Assembly (NCBI GenBank): GCA_905214735.1
Contig: CAJMNI010000005.1
Location: 1-64,000 of the forward strand
Reading direction: 5' to 3'
From: an uncultured bacterium
Lineage (GTDB): Bacteria > Bacteroidota > Bacteroidia > Bacteroidales > Muribaculaceae
Length of the DNA: 64,000 nt
In this document: positions 35,572 through 45,637 of the stretch, one piece after another
Position numbering within the stretch: the first letter of the stretch is position 1
Layout of the letters: every line of letters begins with the position of its first letter
Notes under the pieces: model-generated
Database searches by the model: none
What the model saw: the letters and a program-made list of their open reading frames with translations, nothing else
Told to the model about the DNA's origin: nothing
Position numbers and translations under genes: made by a program

Positions 35572-37761
35572 ATGTCAGACTTAAGGTTCAAAAGTGTAGA
35601 GGAAGCCTCGGCCCGCAAGGCCGTGAAAGTGGAGCTTCCCAAAGAGCGAGTTGAGAAATATTACGGCTGCAAGGTGTTCAACCGCCAGAGCATGTTCGAA
35701 TATCTTCCCAAAGAGACCTACGACGCGCTGGTCGACGCCATCGACAATCGCAAGTCAATAAGCCGCGAGCTTGCCGACAGCATCGCCGAAGGCATGAAGC
35801 GCTGGGCCATTGACAACGGCGCCCGCCATTACACCCACTGGTTTCATCCTCTCACCGGCTCGACGGCCGAGAAGCACGACGCTTTCATCGAGCACGACGG
35901 CAAAGGGGGAGTGGTGGAGAAATTCTCGGGAAAACTCCTCGTGCAGCAGGAGCCTGACGCATCCTCTTTCCCCAACGGCGGCATCCGCAACACCTTTGAG
36001 GCCCGCGGATATTCGGCATGGGACATCTCGTCGCCCGCCTTTATCGTAGACAACACTCTCTGCATTCCGACGGTGTTCATCTCCTATACGGGAGAGAGCC
36101 TCGACTACAAGACGCCGCTTCTTCGCGCCATCAACTCGGCCGACAAGGCCGCCACGCGCGTTGCCCGCATGTTCTATCCCGACGTGAACCATGTCGAGAC
36201 CTATCTCGGCTGGGAGCAGGAATATTTCCTCGTCGACGAGGCGCTCTATGCCGCCCGTCCCGACCTGGTGATGACCGGCCGCACCCTGATGGGCCACGAG
36301 TCGGCTAAGAACCAGCAGCTTGAAGACCATTACTTCGGCTCAATCCCCAAGCGCGTGGAGGCTTTCATGCTCGATCTCGAGCTCGAGGCCCACAAGCTCG
36401 GAATTCCCGCCAAGACACGCCATAACGAGGTTGCCCCAAACCAATTCGAGCTCGCTCCGGTGTTTGAGGAGGCGAATCTCGCCAACGACCATAACCTTCT
36501 GCTGATGTCGATCATGGAGGAGGTGGCCCGCCGCCACAACTTCCGCGTGCTTCTCCACGAGAAACCCTTCGCAGGCATCAACGGCAGCGGAAAGCACAAC
36601 AACTGGAGCCTCGGCACCGACACCGGCATCCTCCTTTTCTCCCCCGGCAAGACACCGGCCGACAACTTCCGCTTCATCACGTTTGTCGCAAACGTAATGG
36701 CCGCCGTCTTCAAGCACAACGGTCTGCTTAAGGCTTCGATCATGAACGCCACCAACGCCCACCGCCTGGGAGCCAACGAGGCGCCCCCGGCAATCATCTC
36801 TATGTTCCTCGGCACTCAGGTGAGCGACGTGCTCGACAAGGTGCTGAAGGCCAGCGACGCCGACGCCATCACGGTCGACGGCAAGTCGCAGCTCACTCTC
36901 GACGTGGCCCAGATCCCCGACCTGATGCTCGACAACACCGACCGCAACCGCACGTCGCCTTTCGCCTTCACCGGCAACCGCTTCGAATATCGCGCCGTCG
37001 GTTCGTCGGCCAACAATGCATCGGCCCTCATTGCGCTCAATGCCGCCGTGGCCGACCAGCTCAACATGTTTGCCGACGCCGTGGAGGCCCGCGAAAAGAA
37101 GGGTGAGCCCCGCGAGCAGGCCATCCTCGCCGAGGTGAAGAAACTTATCAAGGAGTCGGAAGCCATTCACTTCGACGGCAACGGCTATAGCGAGGAGTGG
37201 AAGCAGGAGGCAGCGCGCCGCGGTCTCGACGTGGAGACAAGCGCCCCTCTGATGTACGACCGCTACATGCTCCCCTCGAGCGTCGGCATGTTCGAGCGCA
37301 CCGGCGTGCTTTCGCTCAAGGAGATCGAGGCCCGCAACGAGGTGAAGTGGGAGATGTATAGCAAGAAACTTCAGATCGAGAGCCGCGTGCTCGGCGACCT
37401 TGCAATCAACCATATCATCCCGGCTGCTGTAAGATATCAGTCGACGCTGCTCGACAACGTCTATAAGATTTCGCAGCTCTTCAAAGGGGACAAAGCCAAC
37501 CGTATCGCTGCTCAGGATCTCTCGAACATCGAGCAGATCAGCGACAACATGGCCGCCATCAAGAGCGGAGTGGAAGAGATGGTGAAAGAGCGCCATATCG
37601 CCAACCGCAAGCCCAACGAGCGCGAGAAGGCCATCGCATATCATGACAAGGTGTTCCCTCTGATGGAGAAGATCCGCGAGCATATCGACAGCCTCGAGCT
37701 GATGGTCGACAACGAGATCTGGCCGCTCCCGAAATATCGCGAGCTCCTCTTCATCCGCTGA
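35572..37761 (+). CDS. glnN: Glutamine synthetase type III
   Basis: It makes glutamine from glutamate, ammonia and ATP. The 729-residue length and N-terminal region identify the dodecameric type III enzyme (GSIII-N domain, then the catalytic barrel), the common form in Bacteroidota. Motifs include HPLTGSTAEKHDAF near 88-101, RHNEVAPNQFELAPVFEEAN near 283-302 and NGSGKHNNWSLGTD near 337-350. It is a single gene flanked by hairpins. It is likely to be nitrogen-regulated, but no operator is recognised in the 78 bases upstream. Confidence 0.97.
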   Translation: MSDLRFKSVEEASARKAVKVELPKERVEKYYGCKVFNRQSMFEYLPKETYDALVDAIDNRKSISRELADSIAEGMKRWAIDNGARHYTHWFHPLTGSTAEKHDAFIEHDGKGGVVEKFSGKLLVQQEPDASSFPNGGIRNTFEARGYSAWDISSPAFIVDNTLCIPTVFISYTGESLDYKTPLLRAINSADKAATRVARMFYPDVNHVETYLGWEQEYFLVDEALYAARPDLVMTGRTLMGHESAKNQQLEDHYFGSIPKRVEAFMLDLELEAHKLGIPAKTRHNEVAPNQFELAPVFEEANLANDHNLLLMSIMEEVARRHNFRVLLHEKPFAGINGSGKHNNWSLGTDTGILLFSPGKTPADNFRFITFVANVMAAVFKHNGLLKASIMNATNAHRLGANEAPPAIISMFLGTQVSDVLDKVLKASDADAITVDGKSQLTLDVAQIPDLMLDNTDRNRTSPFAFTGNRFEYRAVGSSANNASALIALNAAVADQLNMFADAVEAREKKGEPREQAILAEVKKLIKESEAIHFDGNGYSEEWKQEAARRGLDVETSAPLMYDRYMLPSSVGMFERTGVLSLKEIEARNEVKWEMYSKKLQIESRVLGDLAINHIIPAAVRYQSTLLDNVYKISQLFKGDKANRIAAQDLSNIEQISDNMAAIKSGVEEMVKERHIANRKPNEREKAIAYHDKVFPLMEKIREHIDSLELMVDNEIWPLPKYRELLFIR

Positions 37762-37793
37762 TAAGAGGAAATTTTTCCCAAGGGAAATCAATA

Positions 37794-37834
37794 AAAAAGA
37801 AGGCGATCCGCAAGCAGCAGATCGCCTTCTTTTT
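37794..37834. terminator. Terminator after glnN
   Basis: A 15-base-pair stem (37794-37808 with 37820-37834) has A5 on the left arm and T5 on the right, so it is suited to both strands. It separates glnN from the convergent dihydrouridine synthase gene. Confidence 0.88.
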
Positions 37835-37885
37835 ATATGATTTATAAGTCTTATAAGATTTATGACTGCGTCAGCCTGAGTCGGC

Positions 37886-38812
37886 TCAGATGAGGGTGAG
37901 GGCGGTTCGGTATTTGGGGAGGGAGGTCGATTTTTTGATCGTTTTCCAGGCTTTGCGGCCGATCTCTTCCTCTGCATATTCCCAGAAGGGCTTTATCTTG
38001 CCGAGCAGTTGGGTTTCTCCGCAGAGGGTGTCGCTATAGTGGCGGAGAAGACGGGTGTGCATCTCTTTCATCTTTGCAATTCTCTCTTCGGGAGTCCACT
38101 CCTTTCCTTCGGAGATTTCGGCGGCAAGCGAAGGTCTTCCGAGCAGACCGCGCCCGAGCATCACACCTTCTATCTCGGGGAAGCGGGCGACAACTGCATC
38201 GACGTCGGCCGGAGTTTTCAGTTCGCCGTTGAATATCACGGGCGCTTTGCAGGCGGCGAGCAATTCGCCGAACTGTTCAAAATCCAGATCTCCGCCATAT
38301 TGCTGACGGGCTATTCTCGGATGCACCGCCACGAAACGGAGCGGCATCTCGTTGAGCGAGCCGATAATACTCTTCCATTGCGTGGCATCGTCGTAGCCGA
38401 GTCTCATTTTCACCGAAAAAGAGATTTCCGGATATTTTTGCAACAGCAGCGAAGGAATTTTTGCCGCCTCGTCGGGATGGGCAAGAAATCCTGCACCGCG
38501 TCCTTTTCCGGTCTGCAGCGGGAACGGGCAGCCCATGTTGAGGTTGATCTGGCGTGCGCCTCTCGCTGCGAGTCCGCCGACGAGGATATCGAGTTCGTCG
38601 ATGTCGCGGAAAATCACCTGCGGTTCGACGAGGAGGCCATCGTTGAGCGGCGAAGTGAAATCCTTAAGGTCGTGCTGTCGGAAATCGCCGCGTTCGCAAC
38701 GGATGAACGGGGTGAAATAAAGATTCTCGCCGCCATAGACCTCATGATGAAAATGGCGCCAGGCGGCATCGGTGTGCCCCTGCACCGGGGCTATCATAAT
38801 CTTCTTGTCCAT
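37886..38812 (-). CDS. tRNA-dihydrouridine synthase family protein
   Basis: Dus enzymes use FMN and NADPH to reduce uridine to dihydrouridine in tRNA. The 308-residue protein has the FMN-binding start IMIAPVQGHTD and the conserved INLNMGCPFP with the proton-donor cysteine C95. FSVKMRLGYDD, AVHPRIARQQYGGDLD and GVMLGRGLLGRP follow. The QGHTD variant and length fit the DusC-like Bacteroidota group; the target position is not clear. The stop of the DUF486 gene lies eight bases before its start, so the two are probably co-transcribed. Confidence 0.92.
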   Translation of the reverse strand: MDKKIMIAPVQGHTDAAWRHFHHEVYGGENLYFTPFIRCERGDFRQHDLKDFTSPLNDGLLVEPQVIFRDIDELDILVGGLAARGARQINLNMGCPFPLQTGKGRGAGFLAHPDEAAKIPSLLLQKYPEISFSVKMRLGYDDATQWKSIIGSLNEMPLRFVAVHPRIARQQYGGDLDFEQFGELLAACKAPVIFNGELKTPADVDAVVARFPEIEGVMLGRGLLGRPSLAAEISEGKEWTPEERIAKMKEMHTRLLRHYSDTLCGETQLLGKIKPFWEYAEEEIGRKAWKTIKKSTSLPKYRTALTLI

Positions 38813-38820
38813 AGAAGTAG

Positions 38821-39198
38821 CTATTTAGACGGTAGAAAAGTGAAGCATACTGCCCCGAGGAGACATAAGAACGCGGCCACATGGTTCCAATGGAGTTTCT
38901 CGCCCTGAAACATAAACATCGCGATGCATGTGAAAACCGTGAGGGTCACCACTTCCTGGAGGATCTTGAGTTCGAAGAGGGAGAAAGGGCCGCCGTTTTC
39001 CTTGAAGCCGATTCGGTTAGCCGGCACCATAAAGCAGTATTCGAGGAAAGCGATAGCCCAGGAGAAAAGGATCACGCAGAAAAGGGGCCAGTTTTTCGAA
39101 ACGCCGGCGCTTTGGAGCTTAAGGTGTCCATACCATGCGAGGGTCATGAACGTGTTGGAGATCACAAGAAGGATCACCGTAATAATAACAGATTTCAT
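38821..39198 (-). CDS. DUF486 (DMT-like) small membrane protein
   Basis: This 125-residue protein with four predicted membrane helices belongs to family DUF486. It is recognised from NTFMTLAWYGHLK near 15-27, SWAIAFLEYCFMVPANRIG near 46-64 and LKILQEVVTL. The family is related to the drug/metabolite transporter superfamily; its substrate is unknown. It is the first gene of a pair with the dihydrouridine synthase. Confidence 0.88.
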   Translation of the reverse strand: MKSVIITVILLVISNTFMTLAWYGHLKLQSAGVSKNWPLFCVILFSWAIAFLEYCFMVPANRIGFKENGGPFSLFELKILQEVVTLTVFTCIAMFMFQGEKLHWNHVAAFLCLLGAVCFTFLPSK

Positions 39199-39231
39199 AA
39201 AAGGATATCGATAAGGTCAGAGGCTGCTTAC

Positions 39232-39311
39232 GAAGCTATCAATATATGAGGCTATCACTATATGAGGCTATCACTATATGAAGCTTTCAATATAAGAAGC
39301 TATCAATAAGA
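39232..39311. repeat. Five 16-base tandem repeats upstream of DUF486
   Basis: Five units of about GARGCTATCAMTATAT run without interruption from 39232 to 39311. They lie 34 bases ahead of the minus-strand DUF486 gene, between it and a possible -7 box (CAAAATTA at 39343-39350, minus strand). The stretch from 39351 to 39636 is AT-rich and shows no gene or other feature; it marks the left edge of the defence island. Confidence 0.8.
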
Positions 39312-39636
39312 GCCTGCCCGGAGATAAATCATCAATAATCTGCAAAATTACAAAAAACTGAGTAAAAGTGCGGCCAATCAAACATGAAAAGCCGGAAACA
39401 ACTTCAAAGAAGTGCCATTTTTGTTTCCCAAATTATTATGCCCGACATCGAATGCAAATTTGTTTTTAAGTCCTGCAATCGTCATTAATTGAATCATCAG
39501 CACACAGCTCTTTACGGAACACATGCAACCGATATCGGTTGCGTATATTGTATGCTCAAAATTTTATTGGGTAAGGGGTAAAAGATTTGTCGATAAATTC
39601 TTTCGCTCGGTTAACGGCTCTTTCAGAATAATTTAG

Positions 39637-39644
39637 TAACTTTG
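39637..39644 (+). promoter_or_regulatory. -7 box, restriction-modification operon
   Basis: TAACTTTG matches the -7 consensus. No TTTG is present at the proper upstream distance. The leader to the ATG at 39790 would be about 140 bases. Confidence 0.4.
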
Positions 39645-39789
39645 CAATTACCTGACATCGAAATCTGAAAAGACCTAACAAGAAAGAATCACAGCGTTAG
39701 CTGACCACCTTTTTGAAACTCACAAGTAGTCGTTACAGGCTTTGGTCGGCCATCAGATGCTACGAGAGAGTTTTATCATTGATTGATAG

Positions 39790-42700
39790 ATGAGCACTAA
39801 GTTCTTTAATAACACTGCATCAAATACCCTCTTTGAAAAATTCAAAGGAATTGCTGCTGATATGAACGGATTTTACCGTTTTCTCGCAGTCGTCGGATAT
39901 TTCCGTTCATCGGGTTACTTTAAACTCCGAAAAGAACTTGGCGATATTTCGGATATTCGCATTTTAATCGGTATCAATGCAGATGATATTTTCAGAAAGC
40001 ACAATCTTGGGTGGGAGATGCTTGAAGCTCCTGAAAAGGCTAAGCAGCTTTATAATGAGCAATTTCGTCAGGATATTATAGATGCGAACTACTCAAAAGA
40101 TGTGGAAGAAGGCATTTTACAACTCTGCCAAGATTTAGCCGATGGGCGGTTGCAGCTTCGTATTCATCCGACCAAGAATTTACACGCCAAATTCTATCTC
40201 TGCCTCCCCGAGAATCACACAGAACATTCAGACGGATGGGTTATAATGGGTTCGTCGAATATCTCTGATTTTGGATTAGGAACGGCAAAGTCCCCACGAT
40301 ATGAGTTAAACGTGGCAATGCGAGATTATGATGATGTGCATTATTGCCATGGTGAGTTTGAGACGTTATGGAATGAGGCCGTGCCTTTGAAACTTGATGA
40401 TATCGAGAAGTATAAAGGCGAAACATATCTTGGTTATCAGCCAACACCATACGAAATCTACATCAAGGTTTTGATAGAGGCATTTGGAGACCAGGTAGAA
40501 GATGATTTTAGTATACAGCTGCCAGACGGTGTTAAGGAGCTAAAGTATCAGAAAGACGCTGTTATTCAGGGCTATCAAATGCTCATGCAACATAACGGCC
40601 TTTTCCTGTCTGATGTGGTAGGTTTAGGAAAGACTATGATCGCTACCATGATAGCCAAGCGCTTTATTGAAGCTAATGGCAAGAATACTAAAATTTTGGT
40701 GATATTTCCGCCGGCGCTGGAAGATAACTGGCGTTCAACATTCAAATTGTTTGGTATCTACCGCAAAGCTCAATTTATCACTAACGGAAGTCTTTCAAAA
40801 GTTCTTGAAGGCCGCGACCAATATTTTGATAAAGAAGATTTCGACCTGATCATAGTGGATGAGGCCCACCAATTCAGATCGGATACTGCTACTCGTTATG
40901 ATGAATTACAGAAAATTTGTAAATCACCGTGTACTAATCCCGGCTTACTGAAGTCTTACCGTAAAAAAGTGATGCTTCTTTCTGCAACGCCGCTTAACAA
41001 CCGACCGGAGGACTTATTGAATCAGTTACTATTATTTCAGGATGCACAGCGCGCAACGATCGACGGAATAACCAATCTTAAAGCATTCTTTACGCCGCTT
41101 ATTGCTGGTTACAAAAAACTGATGCGAGAGCGTGACATTCGCGATGTCAGCCATGAAGTAGATATAATGTATGCTCAAATCCGAGATAAAGTTATTGATA
41201 AGGTAACGATTCGACGCACAAGAACGAATATTACCAATGATCCTGATTATCGCAAGGATTTACAGTTGCAAGGCATTATATTCCCCAATATCTTGCCACC
41301 GCAAGAGTTGGTATATCAGTTAAGCAAATCTCTAAGTGAAAACTTCGGAAATACACTCACTGCTCTTACTGATGAAAATGCTATGAATCACATCACATAC
41401 GCCCGTTACCGAGCTGTAGAGTTCCTCAAACCTGAGTTCAAGGATCGATACCCTAACGCAACTCAGATTGGTCAGAGCCTTGCCGGTATATATCGCGTCC
41501 ACATGGTGAAACGACTCGAAAGCAGTTTCTATGCTTTCAAGAAATCTTTGGCAACGTTGCTACGTATCACAAATGATATGATACGAATGTTTGATGAAGA
41601 TAAGGTGATTATTGCTCCTGAATTGAATATCAAAGATATGATGTTCAAGGGAATGGACCTTGACGAAATCACCGAATATATTCTCAACAGAGGCTATAAG
41701 AAAGAAGATTTCCTTTATCATGCTGATGATTTTAAAGATACATTTATAGAGATGCTTCACAACGACCATGACGTTCTTCAGACTTTGAACGACCAATGGG
41801 CGGATGTTACTGAAGATCCTAAACTTGATAAATTTGTAAATAGGTTGCCAGAGTTTGTTTCTCCGGAAATAAACCCGACAGGGAAACTTGTTATATTTTC
41901 TGAAAGCGTTGACACCGTCAATTATCTGCATGAATTTCTTACAGACAAACTCGGACGAAAGGATGTGCTTAAAATTTCAGCTGCAAACCGAAACCAACTA
42001 TTTAATACAGTTAAGGCAAACTTCGATGCAAACGTCCCGGTCGAAAAACAAAAAGATGACTATAAAATCATTATCACGTCTGATGTTCTCGCCGAAGGTG
42101 TCAATCTTCACCGTTCCAACGTAATTGTGAACTATGACTCACCATGGAATGCTTCGCGTCTGATGCAGCGTATCGGACGAGTGAACCGAATCGGCTCGGT
42201 TGCGGATAATATCTATAACTATATGTTTTATCCTTCCGATGACGGTGATAAGATTATTAAATTATATAAAAACGCTTTGATTAAACTTCAAGGCTTCCAT
42301 TCTGCTTTTGGTGAAGACGCTCAGATTTATTCCAAGGAAGAAATAGTTAAAGCGTTTAAGCTCTTTGATTCCAATGTGCGAGATGTCGTAGATAAGAAAA
42401 TTGCGCTGCTCCGAGAGCTTCGCAATCTATATAACACCAATCGCGATTGGTATCATCGCATAAAAGCGTTGCCATTAAAAAGTCGTGTGATGCGAAATAC
42501 AGGCAAGCATAGCGGCACAAGCATAGTGTTTGTATCGACCCGACTTAAAACAGAATTTTATCTTGTAGTCGGAGACAAGACGCCTCAAGCGGTTGATTTT
42601 ATTAAGGCGGTTGATTTCCTCAAAGCCAAACCGGAGGAAAAGGCAGCCCCATTTATAAAGGATGAACCGCACTATTCACACGTCAACAAAGCCGTTGCCG

Positions 42701-43074
42701 AATTCAGCAATGAATTGCAATCGCAGACCGATACGGGTTCTATAAAGAATGTCAACCTTGATAAGACTACTCAAGCGGCCGCGAAATTTCTTCGCACAAT
42801 ATCGCAGGTATGTGGTGATGATGCTCTGAAACGCGACTGCTCCATACTGCAGAACTATCTTGAAGCCGGAACATATTCTCGGCTTCCGAAGACATTAAAA
42901 ACAATCTCGCAAGAGTATAAGAATAATCGCTCCAAGATATTGTCCGATGGCAGGATTATCGCTAAACGCATTGGCGATTTAGTGCAGGAATACCATCAGG
43001 AGGACTCTCAGACAGCTGTTGCAGCCGTCGATTTTGGCTCTCCCTCAATTATAATCTCTGAAACATTCATCTGA
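39790..43074 (+). CDS. PLD-nuclease / SF2 (SNF2-like) helicase fusion, restriction subunit
   Basis: This 1094-residue protein has a phospholipase-D-type nuclease region at about 1-190, with the single HKD-like motif LHAKFYL (about 130-136) and GSSNIS (about 154-159). A two-lobed superfamily 2 helicase follows: Walker A DVVGLGKT near 273-280, motif II IIVDEAHQF near 355, motif III LLSATPLNN near 398, and motif VI QRIGRVNRIG near 790-799. A long alpha-helical C-terminal part completes it. PLD nucleases joined to SF2 ATPases are known from ATP-dependent restriction enzymes such as the CglI/NgoAVII type, where they are separate subunits. The methyltransferase gene follows after one base, so this is probably the cutting and translocating subunit of a restriction-modification system. 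The gene is clearly AT-richer than the core genome. Confidence 0.85.
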   Translation: MSTKFFNNTASNTLFEKFKGIAADMNGFYRFLAVVGYFRSSGYFKLRKELGDISDIRILIGINADDIFRKHNLGWEMLEAPEKAKQLYNEQFRQDIIDANYSKDVEEGILQLCQDLADGRLQLRIHPTKNLHAKFYLCLPENHTEHSDGWVIMGSSNISDFGLGTAKSPRYELNVAMRDYDDVHYCHGEFETLWNEAVPLKLDDIEKYKGETYLGYQPTPYEIYIKVLIEAFGDQVEDDFSIQLPDGVKELKYQKDAVIQGYQMLMQHNGLFLSDVVGLGKTMIATMIAKRFIEANGKNTKILVIFPPALEDNWRSTFKLFGIYRKAQFITNGSLSKVLEGRDQYFDKEDFDLIIVDEAHQFRSDTATRYDELQKICKSPCTNPGLLKSYRKKVMLLSATPLNNRPEDLLNQLLLFQDAQRATIDGITNLKAFFTPLIAGYKKLMRERDIRDVSHEVDIMYAQIRDKVIDKVTIRRTRTNITNDPDYRKDLQLQGIIFPNILPPQELVYQLSKSLSENFGNTLTALTDENAMNHITYARYRAVEFLKPEFKDRYPNATQIGQSLAGIYRVHMVKRLESSFYAFKKSLATLLRITNDMIRMFDEDKVIIAPELNIKDMMFKGMDLDEITEYILNRGYKKEDFLYHADDFKDTFIEMLHNDHDVLQTLNDQWADVTEDPKLDKFVNRLPEFVSPEINPTGKLVIFSESVDTVNYLHEFLTDKLGRKDVLKISAANRNQLFNTVKANFDANVPVEKQKDDYKIIITSDVLAEGVNLHRSNVIVNYDSPWNASRLMQRIGRVNRIGSVADNIYNYMFYPSDDGDKIIKLYKNALIKLQGFHSAFGEDAQIYSKEEIVKAFKLFDSNVRDVVDKKIALLRELRNLYNTNRDWYHRIKALPLKSRVMRNTGKHSGTSIVFVSTRLKTEFYLVVGDKTPQAVDFIKAVDFLKAKPEEKAAPFIKDEPHYSHVNKAVAEFSNELQSQTDTGSIKNVNLDKTTQAAAKFLRTISQVCGDDALKRDCSILQNYLEAGTYSRLPKTLKTISQEYKNNRSKILSDGRIIAKRIGDLVQEYHQEDSQTAVAAVDFGSPSIIISETFI

Positions 43075-43075
43075 T

Positions 43076-45637
43076 ATGAAATCATATACTGATACCGAAC
43101 TCCGCCACATATTTCAAAATCCCTTCAATCGAGATACATGGAAAGCTATTTTGTTAAATCTTTTCCATGCAGACAAGCTACGGAGCACTCCCGAACATTT
43201 CACAGATCCGGCTGACGCCGAACAAGGGTACTATATGGGGGCAATCGATACCTCCGACTCATACCGTATCGGTTTGTTCTATTATAAACTAAGTAGTGGC
43301 TCAGTTGCTCATAAGAAAGTTGGGTTACGAAATCTTGTTAGAAAATTCATCAATCCGACATGGGGAGAATTTGAGGCAGCTATCGTGGTTTTCGATGACG
43401 GAAAGGAATGGCGACTTTCTTTCGTATGCGACATTAAAGAAGAAGCAACAGCTCCCAAACGTTTTACATTCGCTTTCGGTGAACCGGAAAGTCATTACCG
43501 AACAGCCATTGAGCGTTTTCAGCTTCTCCAAAGTCATCAGGCAACATTTGAGAACATCCGCAACGCCTTTTCTGTGGATGCTCTCAGTGACGCATTTTTT
43601 GATGAGTATCGAGAATTGTATGCTGATTTTGTACAATTTATTAATGGTAAACGTTATATCAAGTCCGGAAGCAAATGGGTGGAAAAGGATTTCGGGAATC
43701 CAAATCCTCAATATGAAAGTACATTCGATAAGGATGACAAGCTCGTACGCGACTATGTTAAGAAGATGTTCGGGCGAGTTGTATTCTTGTATTTCCTCCA
43801 GCGCAAAGGATGGATGGCAGGAAATCTAAACTACATGGGGGATCTATTTTCCAATTCAGATAAAAAAGACAATTTCCTTGATGGAGTTCTTGAGCCTTTG
43901 TTTTTTGAGGTCTTAAACACCGATATCTCCGATCGATCCGAAGCAGCAAAGTCGCTTCCGGGTTATGAAAACATCCCATATCTCAATGGTGGTCTTTTTG
44001 CTCAGGATGACATAGATGAACTTGATTGCAAGTTCCCTCAGGAATATTTTGAGAAACTTTTTAAGTTCCTCGACAGCTACAATTTTACAATAGATGAGAA
44101 CGACACTGACGATGCAGAAATTGGTATAGATCCTGAAATGCTTGGTAGGATCTTTGAGAACCTTCTCGAAGATAATAATGATAAAGGAGCTTTCTATACA
44201 CCCAAGGAAATAGTAAGCTATATGTGTTGTGAGTCCTTAATCGCTTATCTTAATAAAGAATTACCTGAGATTGGTGTAGACCGACTGCGTCTGTTAATAG
44301 AGAAGCTTGATTGCGCGGACCTCAATGAAAGTGAGAAGAAAGCTATTCGTAAAAAGCTGTATTCAGTGAAAATATGTGATCCGGCCATAGGTTCAGGAGC
44401 GTTCCCCATGGGGCTTGTCAATCTTTTATCAAAACTATACGTTGCGATGAAGCGAGACACAGACACCTCTAAGATGAAACGACATATTATGGAAAATAAT
44501 ATATATGGCGTTGATATCGAAAAAGGTGCCGTTGATATTGCGCGTCTGCGATTTTGGCTTGCCATGATTGTTGAAGAAATTGAGCCGATGCCTTTGCCTA
44601 ACCTTCATTTTAAAATTATGCAAGGCAACTCTTTGCTGGAATCATACAATGGAATAGATCTCAGTGACCTTACTACAACGACTCGAAAAATTGGAAGTCT
44701 TTTCGATTCCACCGACTTTGACAGAGAGGACCTTGCCGCGGATCTCAAGAGGTATTACGGCACTTCTAACCACACCAAACGCAACAAACTCTTTACTGAC
44801 ATTATTTATAATGTACGCCGACAGTTAAATGATAAGACGGTAGAGCTTCCTAAGGATTTTGATCCATCCGAAAATTCTGATTTCTTCCTCTGGCATACGT
44901 GGTTTGCCGATGTTTTTGACAACGGTGGATTCGACATTGTTATAGGCAATCCTCCGTATATTCAGTTGCAGAAAGCAACAGGGCGAAAAGCTATTGATAA
45001 AAGGGGCCGTGAGTATGACCAAAAACTAGGGGACCTGTATGTTGATGCTAAATTTGAATCATTTGAGAAAACCGGTGATATATATTGCCTATTCTATGAA
45101 CTCGGTTACCGTATGATCAAACCCGGCGGTCATCTTTGTTATATCACATCCAACAAATGGATGCGTGCAGGGTATGGCGCTAGTATGCGCAAGTTTTTCG
45201 CCAATCACACTAATCCCTTGGTGCTTTTTGACTGTGGTGGTATTCAAATATTTGAAAATGCTACAGTGGATACTAATATACTGCTTTATGCAAAAGAAAA
45301 AAACAGTCATTCAACACTGGCAGTTTGCGGCACTAAAGACAATAAGAATGTCCTCAACAATTTGAGCGATTTCGTGCGGCAAAATGGGCGTGTCTGCGAC
45401 TTCTCGTCATCGGATAGTTGGGTTATTTTGTCCCCAATCGAATTAAGCATAAAACGTAAAATCGAAGCCGTGGGTAAGCCTCTCAAAGATTGGAATATCA
45501 ATATTTATCGAGGGGTTCTTACTGGATGTAACGATGCATTTATAATTTCCGAAGAAAAGAGAAACGAAATCTTAGGTAATTGTCAAACTGATGATGAGCG
45601 TGAGAGAACTGCTGAGCTTATCCGACCCAATAACTGA
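43076..45637 (+). CDS. Eco57I-type adenine DNA methyltransferase with invertible, truncated specificity region
   Basis: This 853-residue protein is the modification and recognition subunit partnered with the helicase. The SAM-binding motif I is KICDPAIGSGAFPM near 432-445, and the catalytic motif is NPPY in VIGNPPYIQL near 622-631, as in N6-adenine methylases of the Eco57I/PglX type. The start of the TaqI-like target-recognition domain follows (SDSWVILSP, GVLTGCNDAFII), but the protein stops two codons after TAELIRP. Relatives continue with ILRGRDIKRY and more than 100 further residues. From codon 763 on, the DNA is matched by an inverted copy on the other strand (45618-46139), and codon 763 sits inside a 25-base repeat. 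The present 3' end is therefore one state of an invertible segment; inversion would give a 935-residue protein. Confidence 0.88.
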   Translation: MKSYTDTELRHIFQNPFNRDTWKAILLNLFHADKLRSTPEHFTDPADAEQGYYMGAIDTSDSYRIGLFYYKLSSGSVAHKKVGLRNLVRKFINPTWGEFEAAIVVFDDGKEWRLSFVCDIKEEATAPKRFTFAFGEPESHYRTAIERFQLLQSHQATFENIRNAFSVDALSDAFFDEYRELYADFVQFINGKRYIKSGSKWVEKDFGNPNPQYESTFDKDDKLVRDYVKKMFGRVVFLYFLQRKGWMAGNLNYMGDLFSNSDKKDNFLDGVLEPLFFEVLNTDISDRSEAAKSLPGYENIPYLNGGLFAQDDIDELDCKFPQEYFEKLFKFLDSYNFTIDENDTDDAEIGIDPEMLGRIFENLLEDNNDKGAFYTPKEIVSYMCCESLIAYLNKELPEIGVDRLRLLIEKLDCADLNESEKKAIRKKLYSVKICDPAIGSGAFPMGLVNLLSKLYVAMKRDTDTSKMKRHIMENNIYGVDIEKGAVDIARLRFWLAMIVEEIEPMPLPNLHFKIMQGNSLLESYNGIDLSDLTTTTRKIGSLFDSTDFDREDLAADLKRYYGTSNHTKRNKLFTDIIYNVRRQLNDKTVELPKDFDPSENSDFFLWHTWFADVFDNGGFDIVIGNPPYIQLQKATGRKAIDKRGREYDQKLGDLYVDAKFESFEKTGDIYCLFYELGYRMIKPGGHLCYITSNKWMRAGYGASMRKFFANHTNPLVLFDCGGIQIFENATVDTNILLYAKEKNSHSTLAVCGTKDNKNVLNNLSDFVRQNGRVCDFSSSDSWVILSPIELSIKRKIEAVGKPLKDWNINIYRGVLTGCNDAFIISEEKRNEILGNCQTDDERERTAELIRPNN
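45363..45387 (+). repeat. Left 25-base crossover repeat (IR-L)
   Basis: It begins TGAGCGATTTCGTG and ends CAAAATGG, and is identical over all 25 bases to the reverse complement of 46114-46138. The neighbouring homologous coding sequence is only about 70% identical. The two halves form a weak dyad (ATTTCG / CAAAAT), as in crossover sites of serine invertases. It starts at the second base of codon 763 of the methyltransferase. Confidence 0.88.

Noticed and set aside
36340..37977. 545-codon open frame on the minus strand
   Set aside because: It is antisense to glnN and runs through its terminator; it shows composition artefacts only.
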